Of a stretch of DNA of 38,987 nt, positions 24,392-33,381 are shown in pieces. Position 1 is the first letter of the stretch. Each line of letters begins with the position of its first letter. The stretch comes from Microcaldota archaeon (GTDB lineage Archaea > Micrarchaeota > Micrarchaeia > Anstonellales > Anstonellaceae): the NCBI GenBank assembly GCA_021814005.1, contig JAKAJC010000013.1:1-38987 (forward strand), written 5' to 3'. The notes below the pieces were generated by a model. It was not told the DNA's origin. It made no database searches and saw nothing but the letters and a program-made list of their open reading frames with translations. Made by a program: the position numbers and the translations under genes.

Positions 24392-24790
24392 CTATTTGGG
24401 GGCAAGGCCCAATTCCCGAATAAGAGAGAGGATTTTCCCCTCGATTTCGTCTCGCACACGCCTATATTCGCTTATTGACTTGCCTTTTGGGTCGGGAATC
24501 TGCCAGTCGATTCGGTGCGGGGCGGCCACGAACGGGCACGCATCGCCGCAGCCCATTGTGATGACATAATCAAACTTCTGGCCCCGAAAATGCTCGACGC
24601 TTTGCGGAATTTTGCCGGAGATGTCGATGGATTTTTCCTTCATCACTGCGACTGCGGCTGAGTCTATTTGCTTTGCCGGCTTGCTGCCTGCGGAAGATGC
24701 AGATGCGCCCGCTGCATAATGGTTGAAGAATGCTTCGGCCATCTGGCTGCGGCAGGCGTTGTGGATACAGACAAAAAGAATCCTCATCAT
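24392..24790 (-). CDS. arsC: Arsenate reductase (low-molecular-weight phosphatase fold)
   Basis: ILFVCIHNACRSQMAEAFFNHYA...VITMGCGDACPFVAAPHRIDWQIPDPKGKSISEYRRVRDEIEGKI. Confidence 0.9.
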   Translation of the reverse strand: MMRILFVCIHNACRSQMAEAFFNHYAAGASASSAGSKPAKQIDSAAVAVMKEKSIDISGKIPQSVEHFRGQKFDYVITMGCGDACPFVAAPHRIDWQIPDPKGKSISEYRRVRDEIEGKILSLIRELGLAPK

Positions 24791-24791
24791 C

Positions 24792-26198
24792 TCACCTCAC
24801 CATTCGGCCGTCTGAACCTGAACCAAGCAGCCACCGCAACCCGACAGGTGCGATGATGGTGGTCAAAAACGCCATTGACGCGATGAGTGTATATTGCTCT
24901 GAAGAGAGAATGGGATTTCCGGCAGCGTTGAGCGAAGTGAGGCCCAGCGAGGCGATGATGAGCGCGATTTCTCCACGCGGCACCATGCCAAAGCCGACAA
25001 GAACGCTCTCGTGCGAGGAGAGGCCGAAGAAGCGGGCGACAATGCCGCAGCCGATTATTTTGGCCGCGATTGCGATTGTGGTGATGATGAGAAGCGGAAC
25101 AAGTACTGCCGGGATGGCCCACACGTTTACCAGAAGCCCGAGCCAGATGAAAAAGATTGGAGTGAAGAGGGCGTCAAGCGGAAAGAGGGAGCGGCTCAAA
25201 AGAGGGGCAAGAGGGGAATAGCTGATGACAAGGCCGGCCAGAAAAGCGCCTACAATTGCCGAGAGGCCGAGTGATTCGGCTGCAAATGCGTAGAAGAAAA
25301 GCATGGCAAGCAGGCCCGAGAGGGTGCGCTTTGAGAGTTGTGGCTCGTCATGGCTGAAGAAACGCAGGATGAAGAGGCGGCCGAGCGCTATGCCGCAGAC
25401 AACGAAGAGGACGGCAATGGTGAAGATGGATAAGAGAGGCATCAGGGCATCGGCCGTGACGGCGGTCGGCATGTTGCGCACAACAGCCAGCACCAAAAGC
25501 GCGAGTATGTCGTCGATTACTGCGGCTCCCAAAATTGTTTGGGCAAACTGCTTGCGCATGAGGCCCATTTCCTCCAGCACCGCGACAGTGATGCCGACCG
25601 AAGTGGCGGTGAGGGCCGCGCCAAGAAAGAGGGCGTAGGCAAAATTGCCGCCAGATGCCTGCGCGTAAAGAAAGCCCGCAACAAATGGCAGAAGCACGCC
25701 GCCGGCCGCAACCAGAAGGTTGCGCATGTTGAACACCGCCTCCAGTTTGGAATTCAGGCCTATGCGAAAGAGCAGGATGATGGCGCCGAATGATGCAAAT
25801 GTTTTGATAAGGTCATTGTCTGAGACAAGGTTTGGCAGCTGGGCTGGATTTGGATGCAAACCATAGGGGGCGAGAAGAGGCTGCAGGGTTTGCGCAACCG
25901 GCGGCCAGACTACGGCGAGCATGTGGGGAGAAATCAGCACACCGAGCAGCAGAAGAATCATGACAAACGGCTGCTTCCACTGCTGCACCAGCCGCTCGGC
26001 CACTACGGAGATGAGCAGGAGAAGAGTGAGCTCAACCCAGAGATGGGTGGTGCCCTGCGTTGTGCCGAAAAATGCTGTGCGCAAAATGGCGAAGAGCATG
26101 AGCAGGCTCAGGAGAATGATGAAATAGCCGGGCCACGCACCGGGATTGGAGGCGATTTTTTTGGTGCGCTTGGCCGTATCATAAATACGCTTCTGCAT
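24792..26198 (-). CDS. CPA2-family (Kef/NapA-like) cation/proton antiporter
   Basis: About 12 TMs, ELTLLLLISVVAERLVQQWKQPFVMILLLLGVLISP, GAAVIDDILALLVLAVV; start set at MQKRIYDTAKR. Confidence 0.85.
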   Translation of the reverse strand: MQKRIYDTAKRTKKIASNPGAWPGYFIILLSLLMLFAILRTAFFGTTQGTTHLWVELTLLLLISVVAERLVQQWKQPFVMILLLLGVLISPHMLAVVWPPVAQTLQPLLAPYGLHPNPAQLPNLVSDNDLIKTFASFGAIILLFRIGLNSKLEAVFNMRNLLVAAGGVLLPFVAGFLYAQASGGNFAYALFLGAALTATSVGITVAVLEEMGLMRKQFAQTILGAAVIDDILALLVLAVVRNMPTAVTADALMPLLSIFTIAVLFVVCGIALGRLFILRFFSHDEPQLSKRTLSGLLAMLFFYAFAAESLGLSAIVGAFLAGLVISYSPLAPLLSRSLFPLDALFTPIFFIWLGLLVNVWAIPAVLVPLLIITTIAIAAKIIGCGIVARFFGLSSHESVLVGFGMVPRGEIALIIASLGLTSLNAAGNPILSSEQYTLIASMAFLTTIIAPVGLRWLLGSGSDGRMVR

Positions 26199-26407
26199 GC
26201 GGTGGAAACTGGCTGCAACAATATAATGCCCACAGCACGCCGGCCGGCGGGAGGAGGATGCGGCCGGCCAGTTTGGCAATTGACCCGTTCGGCAATGAAC
26301 GCCAAAAAAATCGAAATTATACGACGATGACCAAACGGCTCTGTTTATATATAACCGACGCAAACACAAACATGTTTTGAAATATCTTATCGGTTTGAGG
26401 TGAGGAA

Positions 26408-26488
26408 ATGAGCGGGTTTAGACAGCCGGACGCCTTACTGCTGGACGGCGTATCCGGCCGTTGGTTCTTCGGGAGGCGCGAGAGATGA
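26408..26488 (+). CDS. Possible 26-aa upstream ORF translationally coupled to otsA
   Basis: GAGGTGAGGAA then ATGAGCGGGTTT...GAGAGATGA: MSGFRQPDALLLDGVSGRWFFGRRER*; TGA stop overlaps the otsA ATG (ATGA). Confidence 0.35.
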   Translation: MSGFRQPDALLLDGVSGRWFFGRRER

Positions 26489-28026
26489 AATCGCCCTCGA
26501 TGAAAAAACTTCTCTCGGCGCTTGAGGGAGAGCAGCTGATTGTGGCCTCCTCGACCGAGCCATATTCCCATTACTACGAAGGCTCCAAAATCAAGGTCCG
26601 CACCGGAACCGGCGGCGTGGTTACTGCCTTGGACCCGCTGCTGCGCGCCAGCAGAGGGACATGGGTGTCCGCAGGACTTGGTTCGGCCGATAGGGCGGTG
26701 GTTGACGAGCATGACAGGGTGACCGTGCCTGAACGGGCAGCTGCCGACGACCGCTTCACGCTCAAGCGAGTGTGGATGAACCGCGAAGAGGAGGCGGATT
26801 TTCTTTCAGGCGTTTCCAACAGCGCGCTCTGGCCACTGGCCCATATTGCTTACGTGCGCCCCCAGTTTGTGGACGCGCAGTGGAAAACTTACCACCAGAT
26901 GAACCGCAAATTTGCACAGGCGGTGGCTGCCGAAGCCCCCGAAGGGGCGCTCGTGTGGATTAACGATTACCAGCTCTCGCTGGTCGGCTCCTACCTGCGC
27001 AGGATGCGCCCCGACCTCACCCTCGCCTTTTTCTGGCACATTCCGTGGCCCGCGCCGCAGGTGTTTTCCATCTGCCCGTGGGCGGATGAGCTGCTGCGCG
27101 CGCTTATGGCCCATGATGTCGTTGGCTTCAACTCGCCGTATCATGCCAGCCATTTTATGGACACTGTTGACAGCCTGATAGAAGCGCGCCTGGACCGCGT
27201 GTCGTCCACAATATATTATCAGAAACGCCCCACGCGCGTGGAGGGGCTGCCGATCAGCGTCGACTTCAACCGCATCCGCTCCGAAGCCGCCCGCCCCCCT
27301 TCGCCGCGGGCCCGCGAGATGGCCAGTGCTGCCGGCGGAGGAAACCGCATCTTCGCCATAGGCGTTGACCGCATGGATTACACCAAGGGCATACCCGAGA
27401 AGTTCAAGGCCGTTGACTATTTCCTGTCGCATAACCCGAAATATGTCGGCAGATTCTCGCTCCTGCAGATTGCCTCGCCCACGCGGGTGCATCTGGATCC
27501 GTACCAGAAGCTGCAGAAAGAGGTGCGGGAGCTGGCGCGGCAGATTAATTTCAAATATGCGGCATGGAACTGGCGGCCGCAGGCCATCTTGAACGACATC
27601 CTGCATCCGACAGACCGCGTGCCGCCAAAAAAAGGCTGGCAGCCGATCACGCTTATCGAGGATTTCGTCCCGCGCGAGGACATCATTCATTTCTATTCAA
27701 AGGCCGATTTGTGCCTGGTCACCTCATTGCATGACGGCATGAACCTGGTGTGCAAGGAATACGTGGCCGCGCGCCAGGACGGCAACGGAGCGCTGGTGCT
27801 CAGCCGCTTCGCCGGCGCGGCCCGGGACATGCGCGGCGCGCGCCGGGTCAATCCGTATTCGGTTGAGGAGACTGCGCAGGCCATAGCTGACTCGATTACG
27901 CAGAGAGGCGCGGAGGAGAGGCGGCGCATGGACATGCTTGAGCGCGAGGTGTCGGAGCGCGACGTTTACGTGTGGGCGGCCGCGTTTCTCAACCGCATCT
28001 GGCGGGCGAAGAGCCACGGGCGGTGA
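26485..28026 (+). CDS. otsA: Trehalose-6-phosphate synthase (GT20)
   Basis: GGVVTALDPLLRAS, LAFFWHIPWPAPQVFSICPW, GVDRMDYTKGIPEKFKAVDYFL, LHDGMNLVCKEYVAAR. Confidence 0.9.
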   Translation: MKSPSMKKLLSALEGEQLIVASSTEPYSHYYEGSKIKVRTGTGGVVTALDPLLRASRGTWVSAGLGSADRAVVDEHDRVTVPERAAADDRFTLKRVWMNREEEADFLSGVSNSALWPLAHIAYVRPQFVDAQWKTYHQMNRKFAQAVAAEAPEGALVWINDYQLSLVGSYLRRMRPDLTLAFFWHIPWPAPQVFSICPWADELLRALMAHDVVGFNSPYHASHFMDTVDSLIEARLDRVSSTIYYQKRPTRVEGLPISVDFNRIRSEAARPPSPRAREMASAAGGGNRIFAIGVDRMDYTKGIPEKFKAVDYFLSHNPKYVGRFSLLQIASPTRVHLDPYQKLQKEVRELARQINFKYAAWNWRPQAILNDILHPTDRVPPKKGWQPITLIEDFVPREDIIHFYSKADLCLVTSLHDGMNLVCKEYVAARQDGNGALVLSRFAGAARDMRGARRVNPYSVEETAQAIADSITQRGAEERRRMDMLEREVSERDVYVWAAAFLNRIWRAKSHGR

Positions 28027-28027
28027 A

Positions 28028-28756
28028 ATGAAAAAGAAAAAAAAGCCGGCTGACCGAACCGCTCCGCCCTTGCTGGTGCTGGATTTCGACGGCACTCTGG
28101 CGCCGATTAGACTGGAGCCGCAAAAAGTGAGAATGCCGGCGTATATGATCAAGACACTGTCTGCCGCCTGGCGCGCCGGACTCGGGATAATCATTCTTTC
28201 CGGCAGGCCTGTTTCATTCTTGCGCCGCATCGGGCTGGACAGGCGCATCCGCCTGATTGGAAATTTCGGAAACAACAAAGCAGGGCGCGGGGAGGGCGGC
28301 TGGAAAAGCCCGCTTCTTATGAAAAAAACCCTTTCAGCACTGCGCAGGATGCCGGGCGTGAGGGTGGAGCGCAAACTGGGCTGGTGCGTGCATTACAGGC
28401 AAGCCGCGAAAAAAAACAGGATGGCAATCATGCGCGAAATCGGCGCATTGAAGGCCGCGGCTGGGCCGAAAGCGGTGATTGCCGTCGGGCGGATGGCGGT
28501 CGAACTGATGCCGCCCGGCTCGCGCACCAAAGCGGATGTGCTGCGGGAACTTTTGCGGCAGGACTCCGGCCGACGGCTCGTGTTCATCGGAGACGACCAG
28601 GGGGATTTGGAGGCGATGCGAAAACTGAGGAACCACCCGCGATTCTCGGCTCTCGCAGTTGAATCCGGTGAGATTGCAGCCGGCGGCTGGCCGCCGGTGA
28701 TTAAAAACCGCCCTGCACTGGCCGCGCTGTTGCGGCGCATGAGCCGCGCAAGCTGA
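28028..28756 (+). CDS. otsB: Trehalose-phosphate phosphatase (HAD family)
   Basis: LLVLDFDGTLAPI, IILSGRP, FIGDDQGDLEAM; starts 1 nt after the otsA stop. Confidence 0.9.
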   Translation: MKKKKKPADRTAPPLLVLDFDGTLAPIRLEPQKVRMPAYMIKTLSAAWRAGLGIIILSGRPVSFLRRIGLDRRIRLIGNFGNNKAGRGEGGWKSPLLMKKTLSALRRMPGVRVERKLGWCVHYRQAAKKNRMAIMREIGALKAAAGPKAVIAVGRMAVELMPPGSRTKADVLRELLRQDSGRRLVFIGDDQGDLEAMRKLRNHPRFSALAVESGEIAAGGWPPVIKNRPALAALLRRMSRAS

Positions 28757-28968
28757 TGATTTGACGGCAAAAACCTGATTCCCGCCTGCCTTACTTCTGC
28801 CCGCCCCTTCAAGCTGCCGCCGGATGGATTGCGGCAGGCGGAAGGAATGACACGGGCGTGGATGGGAGGACAAAAGAGACAGCCGAAGGCAAGGTGTGGG
28901 CGCTCTGCCTGATTCCCGCAGACAATGCCTGCGTGCGGATTGCACATTTGCCAGCGTTTAGATTCCGT

Positions 28969-29949
28969 TTACATTCTCTTTCCGGCAAGTTTCAGCAGAC
29001 GGGCCAGACTGCCTGCCGGTGTTTCTGTCGTGTTGAGCAGATAGACCGGCGCTTTTGAGAAAAGCTTGGCGAAAAATGCGGCCTGGTCAGCTTCGCGCGC
29101 CTTGCTGCGGTTCAGCTGGTGTGGATTGCAGAAATCGTGCTTGACCATCCAGCGCGCCGCGGTTCGGGGGCTGAGCTTGCGCCAGACTGGCTTTCCTTTC
29201 TCGCGCCTCAGCAGCACCACTGCGGCCAAAACGCTGTGCTTGCGCACGCGCGACGCGCCGAACAGATGGGCGACATCGACAATGGAGCGTCCGTGATTGT
29301 CTGCCTTTAGGCCGGCAATGCGCCCTGCCAATTCGGGCCAGTTCTGGGCAATATCCTCGCCTGCATATGAATTCTTCTCGGCTGAAAACACCTGAATTTT
29401 GCCGCCCAAAAAGCGCACGAAAAACCAGTCGTCGGTGAGGAAATTGAACTTCTTGTGCGTGAGCAGGCCGTATGTCAGAGTGGTTTTGCCTGATTTCGGC
29501 TGGCCGATGATGGCAAGAGCGCGGCCGTTCACGTCAACCAGCGATCCGTGCACCGGATAGCGGCGGTTTTCCAAAGAGGGCGAATCCCACAAATAGTCGG
29601 AGGCAAGGGCGAGGGCGATGCTCTTTATCCAGCCGTAGTAATCGCAGTTGTAGATGAAAACCGTGCTCGAATTCGGCTCATAGAGCACGCGCAGGCGGCC
29701 GGATTTGTCTGTGAGGGAGAAGAGGCGCGCGTGCGGGCGGATGTCGTCAGGCATGGGGTTGAAATTGCCCTCCCACATCCGCACGGTTTGCAATGAATCG
29801 CAAAACAGCTTGATGCAGGTGCCGTGGATGTCGGCCTTGCGGGCGAGAAGTTTTGAGAAATTTATTTTGGAGACAAGGCGGTCTTTTTGTTTTGAAGAGA
29901 TTTTCTGCACGTGATAGGCGGCCATGAATGGGCTAGGAGGCGAACTCAT
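28969..29949 (-). CDS. HPr kinase/phosphorylase-like P-loop protein
   Basis: VDVNGRALAIIGQPKSGKTTLTYGLLTHKKFNFLTDDWFFVRFLGGKIQVFSAE: Walker A GQPKSGKTT plus downstream TDD, resembling HprK-type serine kinases. Confidence 0.6.
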   Translation of the reverse strand: MSSPPSPFMAAYHVQKISSKQKDRLVSKINFSKLLARKADIHGTCIKLFCDSLQTVRMWEGNFNPMPDDIRPHARLFSLTDKSGRLRVLYEPNSSTVFIYNCDYYGWIKSIALALASDYLWDSPSLENRRYPVHGSLVDVNGRALAIIGQPKSGKTTLTYGLLTHKKFNFLTDDWFFVRFLGGKIQVFSAEKNSYAGEDIAQNWPELAGRIAGLKADNHGRSIVDVAHLFGASRVRKHSVLAAVVLLRREKGKPVWRKLSPRTAARWMVKHDFCNPHQLNRSKAREADQAAFFAKLFSKAPVYLLNTTETPAGSLARLLKLAGKRM

Positions 29950-30090
29950 TAAAATAAGACCTGCGGGCGGGCGAAAAAAGAAATGCGGGCGGGGTTTTGT
30001 TGCGGCCGGTTCGTTTTGTTTTTCGGCTGGCGGGTTGTTGTTTTGTTTTGCTTCTGGCGGGTTTTTATTTTCTGGATGCGGGAGCAAGCC

Positions 30091-30771
30091 ATGCTTCAGG
30101 CAGTCGTATTTGATTTGGACAACACTCTGGTCAATTTCTGGGCGTTCAAAAAAGAAGCCTCCCGCGAGGCGGCGAAAGCGATGGTGGCTGCCGGCCTGCC
30201 GATGTCGGCCGAGCGGGCCGAGGCTCTCATTTTCAACATCTACAAAACGCACGGAGTGGAATACCAGCAGACGTTTTCAGATGTAATCAAGCCGTTCGGG
30301 TTTGAGAAGCCGGTGTTCGAAAAAATCCGCGATGCGGGGATTGTGGCCTATTTGCGGAAAAAAGGCGCGGTGCTCAAGCCGTACGACGGAGTGGTGGAGA
30401 CTTTGGCAGAGCTGAAGAAAACGTACCGGCTCGCGGTGCTGACGGATGCGCCGCGCGAACAGGCGCACCAGCGGCTTGCTTTTACCGGACTGGCCGAATA
30501 TTTCGACGAAGTGGGCACTTTTCATGACACCAACGTGATGAAGCCGGGCGCTGAGCCGTTTTTGTCGATTTGCAAAAAGCTCAAGGTAGAGCCGGCTCAC
30601 GCGCTTATGGTTGGCGACAACCCTGCGCGCGACATGAAAGGCGCGCGCGATGTTGGCATGAAAACGTGCCTGGCCAAATACGACCCTTATTTCGAGAACG
30701 AGGGGCCCAGGAGCGATTTCGAGATTGAGAAGCCGGCGGACCTGCTCGAAGTCGTCAAGAAAATAGCTTAG
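30091..30771 (+). CDS. HAD-superfamily hydrolase
   Basis: MLQAVVFDLDNTLVNFWAFKKEA, AVLTDAPREQAHQRL, MVGDNPARDMKGARDVGMKT; TATA-like TTTTTATTTT about 27 bp upstream. Confidence 0.9.
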   Translation: MLQAVVFDLDNTLVNFWAFKKEASREAAKAMVAAGLPMSAERAEALIFNIYKTHGVEYQQTFSDVIKPFGFEKPVFEKIRDAGIVAYLRKKGAVLKPYDGVVETLAELKKTYRLAVLTDAPREQAHQRLAFTGLAEYFDEVGTFHDTNVMKPGAEPFLSICKKLKVEPAHALMVGDNPARDMKGARDVGMKTCLAKYDPYFENEGPRSDFEIEKPADLLEVVKKIA

Positions 30772-30867
30772 GGAAAGGAGATTGAGTGGAAAAAGAAAAA
30801 GAGAATAGATTAGGGAAAGAGCCGGCGGCATAGATTGGAATAAAATACTACCACGAGGAGCAGGGGC

Positions 30868-33312
30868 ATGACGGATGACAAGGGCATGACGGATGCCGGC
30901 GCTAAGCCGGATTTTGCATCCATGGACGCCAAAAGCGTTCTGCGCGAGCTTGGCACGGACGCAAAAACAGGCCTTGACGCGGCCGAAGTCTCGGCCCGCC
31001 AGCAGAAATTCGGATACAACGAGATTGCGGAGAAGAAGTCAAATCCCGCATTGCTATTTTTGCTCAAGTTCTGGGGGCTCACGGCCTGGATTCTTGAAGC
31101 CATCATCATAATCTCGTGGCTGACGCAGAAATACACCGACGCGCTCATAGTCGTGGCATTGCTGGTTCTCAACGCAGTCATAGGATTTGTGCAGGAGCAG
31201 AACGCGGCCGGCGCGCTCGAGGCGCTCAAACGCAAGCTGCAGGTCAATGCCCGAGTGCTCAGAGGCGGCGCGTGGAGCAATGCGCCGGCCCGCGAGCTTG
31301 TTCCGGGCGACATGGTGCGCCTGCGCATCGGCGACTTCGTTCCGGCGGACGTCAAGATTCTGGAGGGCGAGGCGGAGGTTGACCAGTCCTCGCTTACCGG
31401 CGAATCGGCGGCGGTGGAGAAAAAAACGCAGGACGCGCTTTACAGCGGCTCAATCATCGCGCGCGGCGAGGTGAGCGGCGTAGTGGTTCTGACCGGCGCG
31501 CGCACCTCTTTCGGCCGCACGGTCGAGCTCGTGCAGATTGCAAGGCCGAAAATGCACATTGAGGAGATTATCTCCAAAGTCATCATCTCGCTGCTTGCCA
31601 TAGTGTCGGTAGTGCTTGTGCTCACGCTTGCTTTCTCGATTCTTGAGGGCGAGCCGCTGATGGATTTGGCGCCGCTTCTGCTTGTTCTTCTGCTGGGAGC
31701 GGTGCCGGTCGCGCTGCCGGCCATGTTTACGGTGAGCATGGCCCTTGGCGCGCGCGGGCTCATAGACAAGGGAGTGCTGGTCACGCGCCTGAGCGCGCCA
31801 GACGATGCGGCAAGCATGGACATCCTCTGCGTTGACAAGACAGGAACTCTCACCATGAACGAGGTTGCTGTGGCGGGCATAAAGCCCATGAAGGGCGGCA
31901 GCGAGGAGGACGTGCTTTTGTGCGGCGCGCTGGCCTCCAATGAGGCTAACCATGACGCTATTGATATGGCATTCATCAACGAGGCGAAAAAGCGCGGGCT
32001 GGCCTTGGGCAAGTTTGCCCAGAAGAGCTTCACGCCGTTTGACCCCAAGACGCGGCGCACAGAGGCGCTGGTCATGCGGGGCTCCAGCCGCTTCAGGGTG
32101 ATGAAAGGCTCGGTCGGCGTCATGGCCGAATTGTGCAAGGTTTCACCATCCACAAGGCGGGGATTGGATGAGTATGTGGCCGAGTGCGCGCGCAGCGGCT
32201 ACAGGGCATTGGCAGTGGCGAAAAGCGCCGGCAAGGCAGGGCCGAAACTGCTTGGCGTGGTGGCGCTATATGACCCGCCCCGCGGGGATTCGGCAGCGAT
32301 TATTGCAAAACTGCACGAGCTTGGAGTGTCGCTCAAGATGCTGACAGGAGACGCCCTGCCGGTGGCCCGCGAGATTGCGGCGCGCGTCGGCATCGGGGCG
32401 AGCGCCATCAAGGCATCGGAGTTGAATGAAGCCGGCAAGGCGGATGCGGCCCGCGCTTCTGCAATGGCCGAATCCAGCGACGTGTTTGCCGAAGTTTATC
32501 CGCAGGACAAATATTCGATTGTGAAGGACTTGCAGGCAAGAGGCCACATAGTGGGCATGACCGGCGACGGGGTGAATGACGCGCCCGCCCTCAAGCAGGC
32601 CGAGGTGGGGATTGCTGTCCATTCGGCCAGCGACGTTGCGAAAGGGGCGGCCAGCATAGTGCTGACGCAGGACGGCCTCGCGTCGGTGATTGAACCGATT
32701 ATTGCGGGGCGGCAGATGTTCCAGCGCATCAACACCTGGATTTTGAACAAGATAACCAAGACCATTCTGCAGGTATGCTTCATCGTGCTGGCCTATTTCC
32801 TGATGGGCCGCTTCATCATAACCTCCTCGGCCATGCTTCTGCTCATTTTCATGATTGATTTTGTCACCATAGCGCTGTCCACGGACAACGTGAAATGGTC
32901 GCGCAGGCCCGAGGTGTGGAACATACCGGCATTGGTGCGCACAGCCCTTGTGCTGGGTTCGCTCATGATTGCCGAGGCGTTCGGCCTGCTCTACATCGGG
33001 CTGAATTACTTCAATTTGTCAGGCGCGGCGCTCAACACTTTCAGCTTCGCCATTCTGTTCTATTTCACGTCTCTTCTCATATTCGTGGTGCGCGAGAGGG
33101 AGCGCTTCTTCAAGTCGTCGCCGAGCCGGACGCTGTTCTCCATCCTGATGCTTGACATGGCCATTGCGGCCGTTTTCGCCACTTTCGGCATTCTCGGCCT
33201 TGCCCCCATCCCGCTTGCCGCCACGCTCGTTGTAATCGCGTATACCGCATTCTTCTCGCTGGTTGTCAATGACTGGGTCAAGACGCTGGTGCTGGCAAAA
33301 AGAAATGCGTAA
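30868..33312 (+). CDS. Plasma-membrane-type (P3A) H+-transporting ATPase
   Basis: LTGESAAVEKK, CVDKTGTLTMNEV, LKMLTGDALPVAREIA, MTGDGVNDAPALKQAEVGIAV; no N-terminal HMA domain. Confidence 0.9.
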   Translation: MTDDKGMTDAGAKPDFASMDAKSVLRELGTDAKTGLDAAEVSARQQKFGYNEIAEKKSNPALLFLLKFWGLTAWILEAIIIISWLTQKYTDALIVVALLVLNAVIGFVQEQNAAGALEALKRKLQVNARVLRGGAWSNAPARELVPGDMVRLRIGDFVPADVKILEGEAEVDQSSLTGESAAVEKKTQDALYSGSIIARGEVSGVVVLTGARTSFGRTVELVQIARPKMHIEEIISKVIISLLAIVSVVLVLTLAFSILEGEPLMDLAPLLLVLLLGAVPVALPAMFTVSMALGARGLIDKGVLVTRLSAPDDAASMDILCVDKTGTLTMNEVAVAGIKPMKGGSEEDVLLCGALASNEANHDAIDMAFINEAKKRGLALGKFAQKSFTPFDPKTRRTEALVMRGSSRFRVMKGSVGVMAELCKVSPSTRRGLDEYVAECARSGYRALAVAKSAGKAGPKLLGVVALYDPPRGDSAAIIAKLHELGVSLKMLTGDALPVAREIAARVGIGASAIKASELNEAGKADAARASAMAESSDVFAEVYPQDKYSIVKDLQARGHIVGMTGDGVNDAPALKQAEVGIAVHSASDVAKGAASIVLTQDGLASVIEPIIAGRQMFQRINTWILNKITKTILQVCFIVLAYFLMGRFIITSSAMLLLIFMIDFVTIALSTDNVKWSRRPEVWNIPALVRTALVLGSLMIAEAFGLLYIGLNYFNLSGAALNTFSFAILFYFTSLLIFVVRERERFFKSSPSRTLFSILMLDMAIAAVFATFGILGLAPIPLAATLVVIAYTAFFSLVVNDWVKTLVLAKRNA

Positions 33313-33381
33313 AAAGCCGGAACTGGACGCAGGAGAGGCCGGAAAGCAAGGAATATAAAGTGTTGTAGATAGATATAATAT

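Noticed and set aside
26806-27690. 294-aa minus-strand ORF
   Set aside because: Lies opposite otsA, whose conserved motifs fix the coding strand.
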